NCBI RefSeq assembly: GCF_001426865.1 | Contig: NZ_LMFO01000009.1 | Location: forward strand, 20,524-84,523 | Direction of reading: 5' to 3' | Source: Paenibacillus sp. Root52 | GTDB taxonomy: Bacteria > Bacillota > Bacilli > Paenibacillales > Paenibacillaceae | DNA length: 64,000 nucleotides | Part shown: piece by piece, positions 9,257 to 18,419 of the stretch | Layout: each line of letters begins with the position of its first letter | Position numbering within the stretch: position 1 is the stretch's first letter | Position numbers and translations under genes: made by a program | The notes under the pieces: model-generated | The model's input: the letters and a program-made list of their open reading frames with translations, nothing else | Database searches by the model: none | Told to the model about the DNA's origin: nothing

Positions 9257-10297
9257 TTGGGGGAAATGATAAAAGATTGGCTACAGAACACAACGGTCAG
9301 ACGTTTTCTGATCCTGCTGTTGTTCTGTTTGGTTCTATTCAGCATGGGGAGTATGCTGCACATGATTTTGCTGTTGTTCCTTGTGACGTATGTCATGAAT
9401 CGACTACAGCATTTCATTACAGGACAGTTAAATCGGCTGTTTCCGATTAACTACAAGGTCGTTGTCATCTTGCTATATTTGATTGTGATTGCGGCGATTG
9501 TGCTAGGAATATCTAAGTACTCGCCGAGGATTGTCGATCAGGTCATACAACTGACGAATGAAATCATTAAGTTTCTGGATACGGCTGAAGGCGATAATTA
9601 TGCATCGAAAATTGCAGGGTATCTGCAGTCATTTGATATCAAGAACTATACGAATAATGCGCTGAAGTATATTTTTGCTCTAAGTAAAGGGCTGGAGTTT
9701 ATTTTGCTGGTTATTATTCTAAGTCTGTTCTTCTTGCTGCAAAAACAAGAAATCGTCAAATTCACATCCAAGTTCAAAACAAGTAAGCTCGGCTGGTTCT
9801 ATAAAGAAGTGGCTTACCTTGGAGATAAATTCGTATCTTCCTTCGGTAAAGTCATTGAAGCTCAACTATTGATTGCTGTGTTCAACACGGTTCTTACGAT
9901 GTTGGGACTATGGATTCTTGGATATCCGTATCTGTTCGCATTAACGATTCTGGTATTCCTACTGAGCCTGGTTCCCGTTGCGGGGGTTGTCATCTCATTG
10001 GTGCCATTGTGTCTGATCGGGTATCAGATTGGCGGATTGCAGCTTAGCATTATCGTTATTGTCATGATTATTATCATTCATGCGCTAGAGACATATTTCT
10101 TGAATCCAAAGTTAATGGCGCACAAAACCAAGCTTCCAATGTTCTACACATTTATCGTATTGATTCTGTCACAGCATTTCCTCGGAATCTGGGGACTGAT
10201 CATCGGGATTCCAATCTTTGTATTCCTGTTGGACATCCTTGATGTGAATAAAATGGAGAAATCAAACGAACCGATACGTGTAGATTCGAAGCTGTAG
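9257..10297 (+). CDS. AI-2E family transporter (PerM/YueF-like membrane protein)
   Basis: 346 aa from TTG 9257, preferred because GAGGTG (9245-9250) is 6 nt upstream; an in-frame GTG at 9248 overlaps that box and an ATG at 9266 is the alternative. About eight hydrophobic helices are visible, with the family's conserved stretch LSLVPVAGVVISLVPL around residue 240 and the typical FLNPKLMAHKTKLPMF near 290. The family name comes from TqsA-type AI-2 export, but members have varied roles including ion antiport and small-molecule export, so the substrate is not assignable. It is expressed separately from trxB. Confidence 0.85.
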   Translation: MGEMIKDWLQNTTVRRFLILLLFCLVLFSMGSMLHMILLLFLVTYVMNRLQHFITGQLNRLFPINYKVVVILLYLIVIAAIVLGISKYSPRIVDQVIQLTNEIIKFLDTAEGDNYASKIAGYLQSFDIKNYTNNALKYIFALSKGLEFILLVIILSLFFLLQKQEIVKFTSKFKTSKLGWFYKEVAYLGDKFVSSFGKVIEAQLLIAVFNTVLTMLGLWILGYPYLFALTILVFLLSLVPVAGVVISLVPLCLIGYQIGGLQLSIIVIVMIIIIHALETYFLNPKLMAHKTKLPMFYTFIVLILSQHFLGIWGLIIGIPIFVFLLDILDVNKMEKSNEPIRVDSKL

Positions 10298-10361
10298 CTG
10301 AGTGTAACGCTTGTGAGTAGTGTGTCTTATATTTCTAATGTAGAATGTGAAAATAGTGAAG

Positions 10362-10397
10362 AACGCCTCCCTGACCGATCAAGGGGAGGCGTTTTTT
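10362..10397 (+). terminator. Rho-independent terminator between convergent genes
   Basis: Perfect 10-bp stem AACGCCTCCC / GGGAGGCGTT (10362-10371, 10384-10393), with T-run 10392-10397. It ends the + strand transporter transcript before the convergent response-regulator gene. Confidence 0.92.
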
Positions 10398-10499
10398 GTG
10401 TACATTTTTGCGCTTGTGCTTGTATAAGAAATGCATAGCTCACGCTAGAATCATTAATTTTGGCGATATGTATTACATGAACAGATGATGGATCTGCTG

Positions 10500-11102
10500 C
10501 TATAACCAGCCCTTCTCTTGGGCAATACGTATAGCTTCTACACGATTCTTAGCCTCTAACTTATTGAAGGCTTCCGATAGGTAATTGCGGACTGTGCCGT
10601 AGGACAGATGAAGTGATGTTGCGATCTGGTTGGCATTCATGCCTGTGGCGGCAAGTTTCAACATTTCTCTCTCTCGTTCCGTTAGTGGATTAACACCTTT
10701 GGATGCGCCAAAAATAAGTTCAGGGGACACCTCTCGTCCGCCTCCCATAACACTACGAATGGCCTGAGCTAAGCGGTCACTTGGTTCATCCTTCAGCAAA
10801 TAACCTTGTACGCCAGCTTGAACCGCACGCTCTAGAAAGCCAGGACGAGCGAATGTGGTTAGGATGATGATGCGGCAGGGGTTACCTTGTTGTTGTAAAC
10901 GTTCTGCCACGTCAAGTCCACTCATGACTGGCATTTCAATATCCATCAAAGTGAGATCTGGTTCTAGAGAGGAGATCAGCTTCAATGCTTCTTCCCCGTT
11001 ACCGGCTTCGCCAATGACTTCAAAATCATCTTCGAGATCTAACAGGGAGGCGAGAGCACCCCGAAGCATACGTTGATCTTCTGCAATTAAAATACGAATC
11101 AT
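10500..11102 (-). CDS. NarL/LuxR-family response regulator (YvfU/DesR-like)
   Basis: 200 aa. Receiver domain at residues 1-120 with the acidic pair E8-D9, phosphoacceptor Asp54 in LMDIEMP and a conserved Lys in GYLLKDEP. The C-terminal LuxR-type HTH spans ~140-195 (NPLTEREREMLKLAATGM...ANQIA...SYGTVRNYLSEAFNKL). Its ATG overlaps the stop of the kinase gene by 4 nt (ATGA), so the two are translationally coupled. Order ATPase-permease-kinase-regulator matches B. subtilis yvfRSTU. The membrane-lipid sensor pair DesK/DesR is the related alternative, but the adjacent ABC genes favour an exporter-control role. Confidence 0.92.
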   Translation of the reverse strand: MIRILIAEDQRMLRGALASLLDLEDDFEVIGEAGNGEEALKLISSLEPDLTLMDIEMPVMSGLDVAERLQQQGNPCRIIILTTFARPGFLERAVQAGVQGYLLKDEPSDRLAQAIRSVMGGGREVSPELIFGASKGVNPLTEREREMLKLAATGMNANQIATSLHLSYGTVRNYLSEAFNKLEAKNRVEAIRIAQEKGWL

Positions 11103-12232
11103 GATGATACTCCTCCTTGGGAATCACTTGCGATTAATGGAAAGAAAAAGGATAGCTCGGTTCCTGCTGAATCGGAAGAAATCTGAAGGGAACCATCGAT
11201 TAAGTTCAGCCGCTCTGACATGCCCTTTAGACCGTTACCCTGAGGCTTGCTGGAATCGATCCCTTGTCCATTATCCCTAATACGTAGTTTGATCCCTTCC
11301 TGCGTGCGATGAATCAATAATGTACTTCGTGTTGCTTGACTGTGTTTGACAATGTTCGTGACGGCTTCAATCAGGCATAGGCTCGCCATGTTCTGCGTTA
11401 AGTCTGGCACATCATCGTAGGAGTCCTGCTCTTGATTTAATTGGAGTGTGATGTCCGCACTCTTTAACATCTCTATCGCATCTGCGACAGCTTCAGGAAT
11501 GCTAATGGCTCGCATATCCGAGACGAGTTGACGCACCTCACGTAGGGCAGCACGGGAAGTCCGTTCGATCTCGCGTGCCTCCTGAATGGCTCGTTCTGGA
11601 TTTTTGGCGATTAGCTTGGTCACGAGTTCACTCTTAAGGGTGATTAAAGATAACGTATGTCCCATGGTGTCATGCAAATCTCGGGCAATGCGCATGCGTT
11701 CTTCACGCTTAATCAGTTCTTTGATATGCTGCTGAGCTTCATCGAGCTGCACCTCCAGCTGTCGCTGTTGCATCATGGAACGAATGCCATAAGGAGACGC
11801 AATCATAATGAGGTAAAAAGGAGTGAAGAACATGAGCTGAGAAGCTGTCAGTGATGAGAAATGAATAGCAATGGGAATGGTCTGAAGAATAGCGAACGCC
11901 AATAGGAACAGGCGAAACATGCGTTTATCGGTATACCATCCAATAAAGTTCGCTGTGAAAAACCCGAGAAAAAACATGTTCGGATCGATAATCGTACTCA
12001 AGATCAGTACAGTAAGCATCTGTAGCGTAAGCCAATAGGAAAATATAACGGTTCCAGCTGTCATATACAACTGACGATAGGTCAGGATAAATACAAGGAA
12101 AGCAGAGAGTCCAATATATAGTTCGTGACCACGGGCTACCCATAAATAATAGACCGGCATGGCCAAGTAGATCATCCAAATGTAAGGATAGAAGCCATAT
12201 CGCTTGGGGAAAATTTCAAACTTCTGAAGCAT
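11099..12232 (-). CDS. Sensor histidine kinase, HisKA_3 type (YvfT/DesK-like)
   Basis: 377 aa. Four to five transmembrane helices within residues 1-145, no extracellular sensor domain of any size, then a dimerisation helix and the phosphoacceptor His187 in ARDLHDTMGHTLSL (the HDxxGH-like motif of HisKA_3). The C-terminal HATPase shows RDNGQGID and GNGLKGMSERL. Intramembrane topology suggests sensing within or at the membrane, as in DesK. It overlaps the downstream regulator gene by 4 nt and begins 9 nt after the permease stop. Confidence 0.93.
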   Translation of the reverse strand: MLQKFEIFPKRYGFYPYIWMIYLAMPVYYLWVARGHELYIGLSAFLVFILTYRQLYMTAGTVIFSYWLTLQMLTVLILSTIIDPNMFFLGFFTANFIGWYTDKRMFRLFLLAFAILQTIPIAIHFSSLTASQLMFFTPFYLIMIASPYGIRSMMQQRQLEVQLDEAQQHIKELIKREERMRIARDLHDTMGHTLSLITLKSELVTKLIAKNPERAIQEAREIERTSRAALREVRQLVSDMRAISIPEAVADAIEMLKSADITLQLNQEQDSYDDVPDLTQNMASLCLIEAVTNIVKHSQATRSTLLIHRTQEGIKLRIRDNGQGIDSSKPQGNGLKGMSERLNLIDGSLQISSDSAGTELSFFFPLIASDSQGGVSS

Positions 12233-12241
12233 AGATGAGGG

Positions 12242-12979
12242 TCAAGCCTCCTTTTGTTTGCTGCGGATATAAGTGGATATTAACATAAACACGATCAGGT
12301 ACGCTGTCAAAATTAGTATATCACGGAAAGCTGGCGCATGACCGCTGACGATAGCCCAGGCGCCATTGCCAAAGCTGTTCGACGGAAGCCAGCTTCCGAT
12401 CTGACCCAGCCATGACGGCATAATATCGAGCGGCATCCACATGCCGCCAAGGAGAGCTAGTGAGAGATAGAGAGCGTTGCTAAGACCACTGGCGGTGTCG
12501 ACCTTGCGTAACGTTCCGATGCAAGTGCCTAGAGCAAGAAAGGGTAGCGATCCAGCTAGAATCCATAGGGCGCAGCCCACCCATTGTAGAGCAGATAAGG
12601 AGACACCATTAATCAGATATCCAGCAGTAAAAATAACGATAATAGAGAACAGGTGCACCGTCGTCTGACCGACCATTTTGCCGCCAAAATAAATGGCATC
12701 AGATAGCGGGGTTACCCGCAGGTACGAAACCCAGCCATGTACACGTTCCTGAACCAAACGTATGCCGAGTGTCATGATGGATGAACCCATCACGCTGAAA
12801 CAGGTCATGGACATTAAGTAGTGAGCATTCCACTGTTCTGGGTCAACCGCGTCCGTTGTGAAGATCCGGGTATATAGCACATAGAATAAGACAGGCATCA
12901 TCAGAGACCAGAAGATAAAGTAAACGTTGCGAAACATGCGGAGCATCTCCATCCGCGATTGTACAAGCAATGTAGACAT
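12242..12979 (-). CDS. ABC-2 type transporter permease (YvfS-like)
   Basis: 245 aa with six hydrophobic segments. The N-terminal amphipathic stretch and FIFWSLMMPVLFYVLY are typical ABC-2 exporter features, as are the glycine-rich helix near residues 155-185 and the LPSNSFGNGAWAIV loop before the last helix. The gene starts 2 nt after the ATPase stop. It would form the membrane part of a small-molecule or lipid exporter with the upstream ATPase. Confidence 0.9.
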   Translation of the reverse strand: MSTLLVQSRMEMLRMFRNVYFIFWSLMMPVLFYVLYTRIFTTDAVDPEQWNAHYLMSMTCFSVMGSSIMTLGIRLVQERVHGWVSYLRVTPLSDAIYFGGKMVGQTTVHLFSIIVIFTAGYLINGVSLSALQWVGCALWILAGSLPFLALGTCIGTLRKVDTASGLSNALYLSLALLGGMWMPLDIMPSWLGQIGSWLPSNSFGNGAWAIVSGHAPAFRDILILTAYLIVFMLISTYIRSKQKEA

Positions 12980-12981
12980 AT

Positions 12982-13959
12982 TTATTGTTCCTCCTTCATC
13001 GTAGCAAGCAGCTCAGCGTAAGCATCGTCGAGTTGTCCCGTTTCAATACGGATATCCCGTACAGGTAGCTGGCGCTGGATTACATCACGAATCAGTGTGT
13101 CTGTATCGGTGGTGTAAAGACTCCAGCGTCCGTTACGACATTCCACCTGGTCAACGTTAGGTAGCATCGCAATCTGAGCTTCAATATGTATGTGAGGTGA
13201 GTTCGCGTTGTTGTGATCAGGCTGTGTGTCTGACGGGGAAGCTGATTCCCCAGGTATCATTCCATGCTGAGCGGAGAAAGAAAGAATGCGCTTGGTAAGC
13301 CCCGACTTGAGACTCTCCGGTGTTCCGTCCGCAATGATCCTACCTTCGCTAAACAGAATAATTCGATCAGCCGCTTCATCGGCTTCTTGAAGATAATGCG
13401 TGGTGAAAAGTACGGTTTTCCCCGCCTGTGTCAATTGGCGAACCTGTTTCCAGAAATGTTTACGTGTCTCCGAATCCATGCCTACCGTTGGTTCATCCAA
13501 AAATAAGAGCTTTGGATTGCCTGCCATCGCAAGGGCAAAGTTGAGGCTGCGTTTCTGACCGCCCGATAGTTTCTCCGCTCTTCTCCTCAGATCGATCTCT
13601 GATAGCCCTGTCAGGAGTTCAATTTTATCTATTGGAAGAGGATTACGGTAATAACTGTGAACCATGCAGATGATTTCGCGTACGGTAAGCCCATCAATGA
13701 CACTTACATCCTGTAGCATGACCCCAATCTGCTGACGTACCTGCTGATGATTCGGGGACTGTCCTAATACGCTGATTTTCCCGGAGGTCGGCTTACTCAT
13801 ACCCAGAAGCATTTTCATCGTTGTGGTCTTGCCGGCTCCATTCGGGCCGAGGATTGCTACAATTGAGCCCGGCTGGATTTCAAGAGAAAGGTCGCTTACC
13901 GCGAGCTTGTTTTTAAATTGTTTGTTTATATGTTCAAGTTGGATGAGGGGGGAATTCAT
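12982..13959 (-). CDS. ABC transporter ATP-binding protein (YvfR-like)
   Basis: 325 aa. Walker A GPNGAGKTT at residues 38-46, signature LSGGQKRSLNFALAM and Walker B KLLFLDEPT followed by a D-loop, then the His switch in FTTHYLQEADEAADR. About 100 residues follow the nucleotide-binding domain, a common tail in YvfR-type exporter ATPases. It is the first gene of the four-gene minus-strand operon; an inverted-repeat element lies upstream at 14028-14058. Confidence 0.94.
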   Translation of the reverse strand: MNSPLIQLEHINKQFKNKLAVSDLSLEIQPGSIVAILGPNGAGKTTTMKMLLGMSKPTSGKISVLGQSPNHQQVRQQIGVMLQDVSVIDGLTVREIICMVHSYYRNPLPIDKIELLTGLSEIDLRRRAEKLSGGQKRSLNFALAMAGNPKLLFLDEPTVGMDSETRKHFWKQVRQLTQAGKTVLFTTHYLQEADEAADRIILFSEGRIIADGTPESLKSGLTKRILSFSAQHGMIPGESASPSDTQPDHNNANSPHIHIEAQIAMLPNVDQVECRNGRWSLYTTDTDTLIRDVIQRQLPVRDIRIETGQLDDAYAELLATMKEEQ

Positions 13960-14027
13960 CTGTACTCACGTCCTTCGTTTTGATCTAACTTCATTTTAGA
14001 GGGCGAAGGAGTAAGGTTTTAGTAAGA

Positions 14028-14058
14028 GTTGTCATGACTTTTAGGTGACAACTGTCAT
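14028..14058 (-). promoter_or_regulatory. Candidate response-regulator operator upstream of the exporter operon
   Basis: GTTGTCA (14028-14034) and TGACAAC (14046-14052) form a perfect 7-bp inverted repeat, with a further TGTCAT at 14053-14058. It lies about 70-100 bp upstream of the exporter ATPase start. NarL/DesR-type regulators bind such spaced inverted repeats and often autoregulate; assignment to the operon's own regulator is inferred. Confidence 0.45.
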
Positions 14059-14238
14059 CTTTTACGAATGGAACGAATCAAGATGCAATATGATTAGATG
14101 AGACTTCCTCTACTAAGGAGGGAGATTTAAGCGGTGCGTTTTGATAGAGAACATAGAGGGTGAATGCGCATTCAAGAAAAGGGTATGACAGTGTTCACAA
14201 TAGCGCCAGGACTGGAGATAGCAAAGGTCTTATCATCC

Positions 14239-14267
14239 TTGACCCAGGCGTATCCTTCAATTATAGT
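14239..14267 (+). promoter_or_regulatory. SigA-type promoter of glcK and probably rapZ-yvcK-whiA
   Basis: TTGACC (14239-14244), 17-bp spacer, TATAGT (14262-14267), about 50 nt ahead of the glcK start. Both hexamers match 5/6 with ideal spacing. Confidence 0.7.
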
Positions 14268-14315
14268 TGGTACGTAGGATTAAACTATTTTAGATAGATA
14301 AAGGTGGCTTGCAGC

Positions 14316-15266
14316 ATGTCTGAGAAAATCTACGTTGGGGTCGATCTCGGCGGAACAGCAATTAAGGTCGGTATATGCGATGATCAAGGTCAACTTAAGC
14401 ATACGTATGAAGGACCGACAGAAGTGGATAAGGGCGTAGATACGGTTATCGCCAACATCGAGAAGTATGTCCGTCATATCGTTGCCGAGTCGCCGTATAG
14501 CTGGGAACAGCTTGAAGGTGTCGGTGCTGGAGTTGCCGGGTTCACGAATGTACGTGAGGGAATTATTGTCCTTGCCCCTAACATTGGATTTCGGAATGTA
14601 CCTATTCGTTCGATTCTGGAAGAACGTCTGGGCAAGCCAGTCAAAATAGATAATGATGCCAATGTTGCGGCGCTTGGCGAAGCTTGGGCGGGTGCCGGCA
14701 AAGGTGTAGATAACTGTGTATGTTACACGTTGGGTACAGGTGTTGGCGGCGGCTTGATCTTGAACGGCAGTATATACCAAGGGTTCTCCGGTATGGCGGG
14801 TGAACTGGGGCATATTAATGTGGTGCCTGATCTGGAAGCAATTAAGTGTGGTTGTGGCAAAATGGGATGTTTAGAGACGGTATCGTCTGCAACGGGTATT
14901 ATCCGTATGGCGAAGGATGCTGTAGAGCGTGGGGATCATACTTCACTTGCTCTTGTTGACAGAATTGCAGCTAAAGAAGTATTCGATGCTGCAAAATCAG
15001 GTGATGAAGTGGCGCTGCGGATCGTTAATCGTGCTGCATTCTACCTGGGTAAATCGATGGCTACAGTTGCGGCAGTTATTAATCCGGAAGTGTTCATTAT
15101 TGGGGGCGGCGTATCCAAAGCAGGTGACTTCCTGTTTGACGAGATCCGTACTGTATATGCTCAATTAACCCCAGAACCGCTGCAGGGCGGCGTTAAGATT
15201 CTGGAAGCTACACTTGGCAATGATGCAGGTATTGTTGGTGCGGCAGGTCTTCTCTTGCGCTCCTAG
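14316..15266 (+). CDS. glcK: Glucokinase, ROK family
   Basis: 316 aa from ATG 14316, behind AAGGTGG (14301-14307); an in-frame GTG at 14304 overlaps that box and is less likely. It phosphorylates glucose with ATP in the cytoplasm. Seen: the ATP-binding start VGVDLGGTAIKVG, the ROK cysteine motif CGCGKMGCLE that binds zinc, the sugar-contact GELGH, and the acidic DNDANVAALGE stretch. It precedes rapZ by 50 nt and may share its transcript. Linking glucokinase to the rapZ-yvcK-whiA carbon/envelope block is unlike B. subtilis, where glcK is elsewhere. Confidence 0.94.
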   Translation: MSEKIYVGVDLGGTAIKVGICDDQGQLKHTYEGPTEVDKGVDTVIANIEKYVRHIVAESPYSWEQLEGVGAGVAGFTNVREGIIVLAPNIGFRNVPIRSILEERLGKPVKIDNDANVAALGEAWAGAGKGVDNCVCYTLGTGVGGGLILNGSIYQGFSGMAGELGHINVVPDLEAIKCGCGKMGCLETVSSATGIIRMAKDAVERGDHTSLALVDRIAAKEVFDAAKSGDEVALRIVNRAAFYLGKSMATVAAVINPEVFIIGGGVSKAGDFLFDEIRTVYAQLTPEPLQGGVKILEATLGNDAGIVGAAGLLLRS

Positions 15267-15316
15267 TCCACTGTAACAGTATAAACCGACAGCAATATGA
15301 TAAGGAGGGGACATAT

Positions 15317-16216
15317 ATGCTTGAAGGTGAAGTTTCACCGAACACAGGCGCCACGCTCATTATCATTACAGGTATGTCCGGGGCGGGAAAGACCATTGCA
15401 GTTCAGAGCTTAGAGGATCTTGGCTTCTTCTGTGTAGATAATTTACCACCCGTGCTGATTCCAAAATTCGCAGAATTGATCGAGCAGTCCAATGGTAAGA
15501 TTGGCAAGGTCGCTCTCGTTATTGACTTGAGAGGACGTGAATTTTTCACAGCGTTGTCCGAGTCGTTGAACTACATTAAAGATCATTTTACCATCCATTG
15601 TGAAATTTTATTCCTGGATGCTACAGATTCTGTCCTTGTTCAGCGGTATAAAGAGAGCAGACGTAGACATCCTTTAGCTCCAGAAGGCATGCCGCTGGAC
15701 GGTATCCGGCTTGAGCGCAAAATGCTGGAGGAGCTTAAAAATTCTGCAACCCAGGTACTCAATACCAGCACGATGAAACCAGCTCAATTGAAGGAACGGA
15801 TTATATCCCGTTTTTCTCATTTAGAGAGCCATATGTTATCTGTAAATATAACGTCTTTTGGATTTAAATACGGAATACCGATTGATGCTGATCTGGTATT
15901 TGATGTTCGTTTTTTACCGAACCCACATTATATTGACCATCTGCGTCCAAATACAGGACAGAACAGCGACGTATATGAATACGTCATGAAATGGCCAGAG
16001 ACACAGTCCTTTCTGACGAAGTTGCTGGATATGCTGCATTTCCTGATTCCGCAGTACCGGAAGGAAGGCAAGAGCCAGGTTATTATTGGAATCGGTTGTA
16101 CCGGAGGCAAGCATCGTTCGGTAGCAATATCGGAATATTTGGGCAAAATGTTGGGAAGCAGCGAGACTGAGGCTGTTACCGTAAGCCATCGCGACGCTGA
16201 CCGGGATCGTCATTGA
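15317..16216 (+). CDS. rapZ: RNase adapter/GlmR-system protein RapZ (YvcJ)
   Basis: 299 aa, starting behind AAGGAGGGG. Walker A GMSGAGKT at residues 19-26, Walker B-like ALVIDLRGREFF, and the C-terminal RapZ signature IGIGCTGGKHRSV followed by VSHRDADRD. In Gram-negatives RapZ controls glucosamine-6-phosphate synthase mRNA; in Bacillus YvcJ is a P-loop NTPase linked to competence and envelope metabolism. It lies 13 nt before yvcK and in the same order as in B. subtilis, so co-transcription is likely. Confidence 0.97.
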   Translation: MLEGEVSPNTGATLIIITGMSGAGKTIAVQSLEDLGFFCVDNLPPVLIPKFAELIEQSNGKIGKVALVIDLRGREFFTALSESLNYIKDHFTIHCEILFLDATDSVLVQRYKESRRRHPLAPEGMPLDGIRLERKMLEELKNSATQVLNTSTMKPAQLKERIISRFSHLESHMLSVNITSFGFKYGIPIDADLVFDVRFLPNPHYIDHLRPNTGQNSDVYEYVMKWPETQSFLTKLLDMLHFLIPQYRKEGKSQVIIGIGCTGGKHRSVAISEYLGKMLGSSETEAVTVSHRDADRDRH

Positions 16217-16229
16217 AGAGGGTGAAGGG

Positions 16230-17216
16230 ATGAAAGAAGCCGGACCACGAAGAGAACGTCCGAGAATTGTAGTCATGGGCGGAGGAACCGGATTATCCGT
16301 GATGCTGCGCGGTTTAAAAGAAAAGCCGCTAGACATCACGGCCATTGTCACGGTTGCTGATGACGGTGGGAGTTCAGGCATTCTGCGCAGTGAGCTGCAT
16401 ATGCCGCCTCCGGGCGACATCCGTAACGTACTTACGGCGCTAGCTGACGTAGAGCCACTGCTTTCGGATATGCTGAGTTATCGTTTCAACACAGGCGCGG
16501 GGCTTGCAGGCCACAGCTTGGGGAATTTGATTTTGGCGGCAATGACAGATATATCAGGCGACTTCGTAACCGCAGTGCGGGAGCTTAGCCGCGTGTTTGC
16601 TGTTCGGGGTGAGGTACTTCCCGCAGCGGGTCAGGCGGTTGTGCTACATGCTGAGATGGAGGATGGATCGATTGTTACAGGCGAGTCCAAAATCCCTGAA
16701 GCAGGTGGGCGCATTAAACGTGTTTTTCTTGAACCGGATCACGTGGAGCCGTTGCCAGAGGCTGTAGAGGCTATTCGTCAAGCGGATGCGATATTGATTG
16801 GGCCAGGTAGTCTGTATACGAGTATTCTGCCGAATCTGCTTGTACCCAAATTAGCTGAAGCTGTCGTTGAGGCTGACGCAGTTAAAATGTTTATATGCAA
16901 TGTTATGACACAGCCAGGAGAAACCGATGACTATACCGTGAGTGATCATCTCAAAGCGATTCATGAGCATATAGGTCATCAGCTCTTTGACTATGTCATC
17001 GTTAATAATGGTGAAATTCCACTGCAAGTTCAGAATAGATATGCAGAAAAAGGAGCAAAACCTGTAGTATTAGATATGAATGTGCTGAAGAGTTCTGGAT
17101 ATCAGGTTGTCGCAGATACGTTGGTGCTATTCCGTACCTATCTTCGTCATGATGCCGACAAGCTCAGCCATCACATCTATCAACTGGTACAAAATTGGAT
17201 GTTACGGAAGAGGTGA
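16230..17216 (+). CDS. yvcK: Gluconeogenesis/cell-envelope regulator YvcK (MgfK/GlmR)
   Basis: 328 aa of the CofD-like fold. The N-terminus carries VVMGGGTGLSVMLRGLK, then VADDGGSSG and PPPGDIRNVL, all hallmark YvcK motifs that form the UDP-GlcNAc/nucleotide pocket. Family role: UDP-GlcNAc-responsive regulator (GlmR) that stimulates GlmS and is needed for growth on gluconeogenic carbon. GAGGGTGAAGGG precedes the ATG. The whiA start follows the stop by 6 nt. Confidence 0.97.
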   Translation: MKEAGPRRERPRIVVMGGGTGLSVMLRGLKEKPLDITAIVTVADDGGSSGILRSELHMPPPGDIRNVLTALADVEPLLSDMLSYRFNTGAGLAGHSLGNLILAAMTDISGDFVTAVRELSRVFAVRGEVLPAAGQAVVLHAEMEDGSIVTGESKIPEAGGRIKRVFLEPDHVEPLPEAVEAIRQADAILIGPGSLYTSILPNLLVPKLAEAVVEADAVKMFICNVMTQPGETDDYTVSDHLKAIHEHIGHQLFDYVIVNNGEIPLQVQNRYAEKGAKPVVLDMNVLKSSGYQVVADTLVLFRTYLRHDADKLSHHIYQLVQNWMLRKR

Positions 17217-17222
17217 AGTCCC

Positions 17223-18161
17223 ATGTCGTTTGCAGCACAGACCAAAAAAGAATTAACGATGATTGAGAGTGAACCGTGCTGCGAAAAGGCGGAACTTTCA
17301 GCCCTCATCCGTATGCTTGGTGCCGTGCAGTTATCGAATAAGAAAGTCATCTTAGATATTTCGACGGAGAATGCCGCTATTGCTAGACGGGCATACTCTC
17401 TGCTTAAAAAGCATTTTCAAGTGCATACGGAATTGCTTGTCCGCAAAAAAATGCGGCTGAAAAAGAATAACGTGTATATTGTTCGTATTCCGACCATGGT
17501 ACAAGAGATTTTAAAGGATTTGTACATCGTATCCGAAGGCTTTATGTTCACACCAGGAATTAATCAGGAGCTGCTTCGGAAAAACTGTTGTAAACGAGCT
17601 TATCTCCGCGGTGCCTTCATGGCTGGTGGCTCGGTGAATAACCCTGAGGGTTCCTCCTACCATCTGGAGATTGCATCTATGTATGAGGAGCACTGCCAAG
17701 CCTTGGTTGATCTAGCCAATGAATTTCATCTTAATGCCCGGTGTATAGAACGCAAAAAAGGATTCATCCTATACATCAAGGAAGGCGAGAAAATTATTGA
17801 GCTGCTCAGCATCATTGGTGCACACCAAGCTTTGTTTAAGTTCGAAGATGTTCGCATTATGCGCGACATGCGGAATTCCGTGAATCGGATCGTCAACTGT
17901 GAGACGGCGAATCTGAACAAAACCATTGGAGCTGCTGTAAGACAGATTGATAACATCAAACTTTTGCAAAAGGAAGTTGGCCTAGAGTCCTTACCTGAGA
18001 AGCTGCGTGAAGTGGCTGAAGTACGACTTGCCCATCCTGATATTAACTTGAAGGAAGTTGGCGAGTTGTTAAAGGGAACAGTCAGTAAATCTGGGGTGAA
18101 CCATCGTTTGCGTAAAATTGATGAGCTAGCCGAGAAGGTTCGTAATGAACGGATGGGGTAG
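17223..18161 (+). CDS. whiA: Sporulation/cell-division transcription factor WhiA
   Basis: 312 aa. N-terminal degenerate LAGLIDADG-type domain (about 20-200; [20 protein letters not shown] and SYHLEI are characteristic), C-terminal HTH ([23 protein letters not shown] at ~280-300). DNA-binding protein affecting chromosome segregation and division in Bacilli. GAGGTGAAG lies between the yvcK stop and the ATG. Position rapZ-yvcK-whiA is almost universal in Firmicutes. Confidence 0.98.
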   Translation: MSFAAQTKKELTMIESEPCCEKAELSALIRMLGAVQLSNKKVILDISTENAAIARRAYSLLKKHFQVHTELLVRKKMRLKKNNVYIVRIPTMVQEILKDLYIVSEGFMFTPGINQELLRKNCCKRAYLRGAFMAGGSVNNPEGSSYHLEIASMYEEHCQALVDLANEFHLNARCIERKKGFILYIKEGEKIIELLSIIGAHQALFKFEDVRIMRDMRNSVNRIVNCETANLNKTIGAAVRQIDNIKLLQKEVGLESLPEKLREVAEVRLAHPDINLKEVGELLKGTVSKSGVNHRLRKIDELAEKVRNERMG

Positions 18162-18331
18162 GCTGTTAGAGGCCGGAGCTCTTACTTAGGTTAGATTTAT
18201 TCGTATTTTAAACCGTTGTTGGGCAACATTAACTCATGTGCAGAGAAGCGGGGATTGGCGTCCTGAAGTGTGATTCCGTGTCAATATAATGTCCTTGATT
18301 GGGAGTTCATACCTGACTGGTTTTTTTCTTC

Positions 18332-18360
18332 TAGTGTCCTGCACGGGTTAATGGTATAAT
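18332..18360 (+). promoter_or_regulatory. Promoter candidate for the HPr/Crh-like gene
   Basis: A consensus TATAAT at 18355-18360 with an AT-rich flank, 17 bp from a poor -35 (TAGTGT, 18332-18337). The 258-nt gap after whiA and this -10 suggest separate transcription of the HPr-like gene. Confidence 0.4.
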
Positions 18361-18419
18361 GTTATATAAATATAATTGTGTATTTAATGTCTAGATTTCA
18401 TAATAGGGGGTAAGTTTCT

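Larger units (their letters stand above)
13960..14315. other. Divergent intergenic region between the yvfR-like gene and glcK
   Basis: 356 nt without a convincing gene. It contains an inverted repeat with a third half-site nearer the exporter operon and a + strand promoter (14239-14267) nearer glcK, both listed separately. An AAGGAGGGAG box near 14115-14125 is not followed by a usable start codon at proper spacing. Confidence 0.6.
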
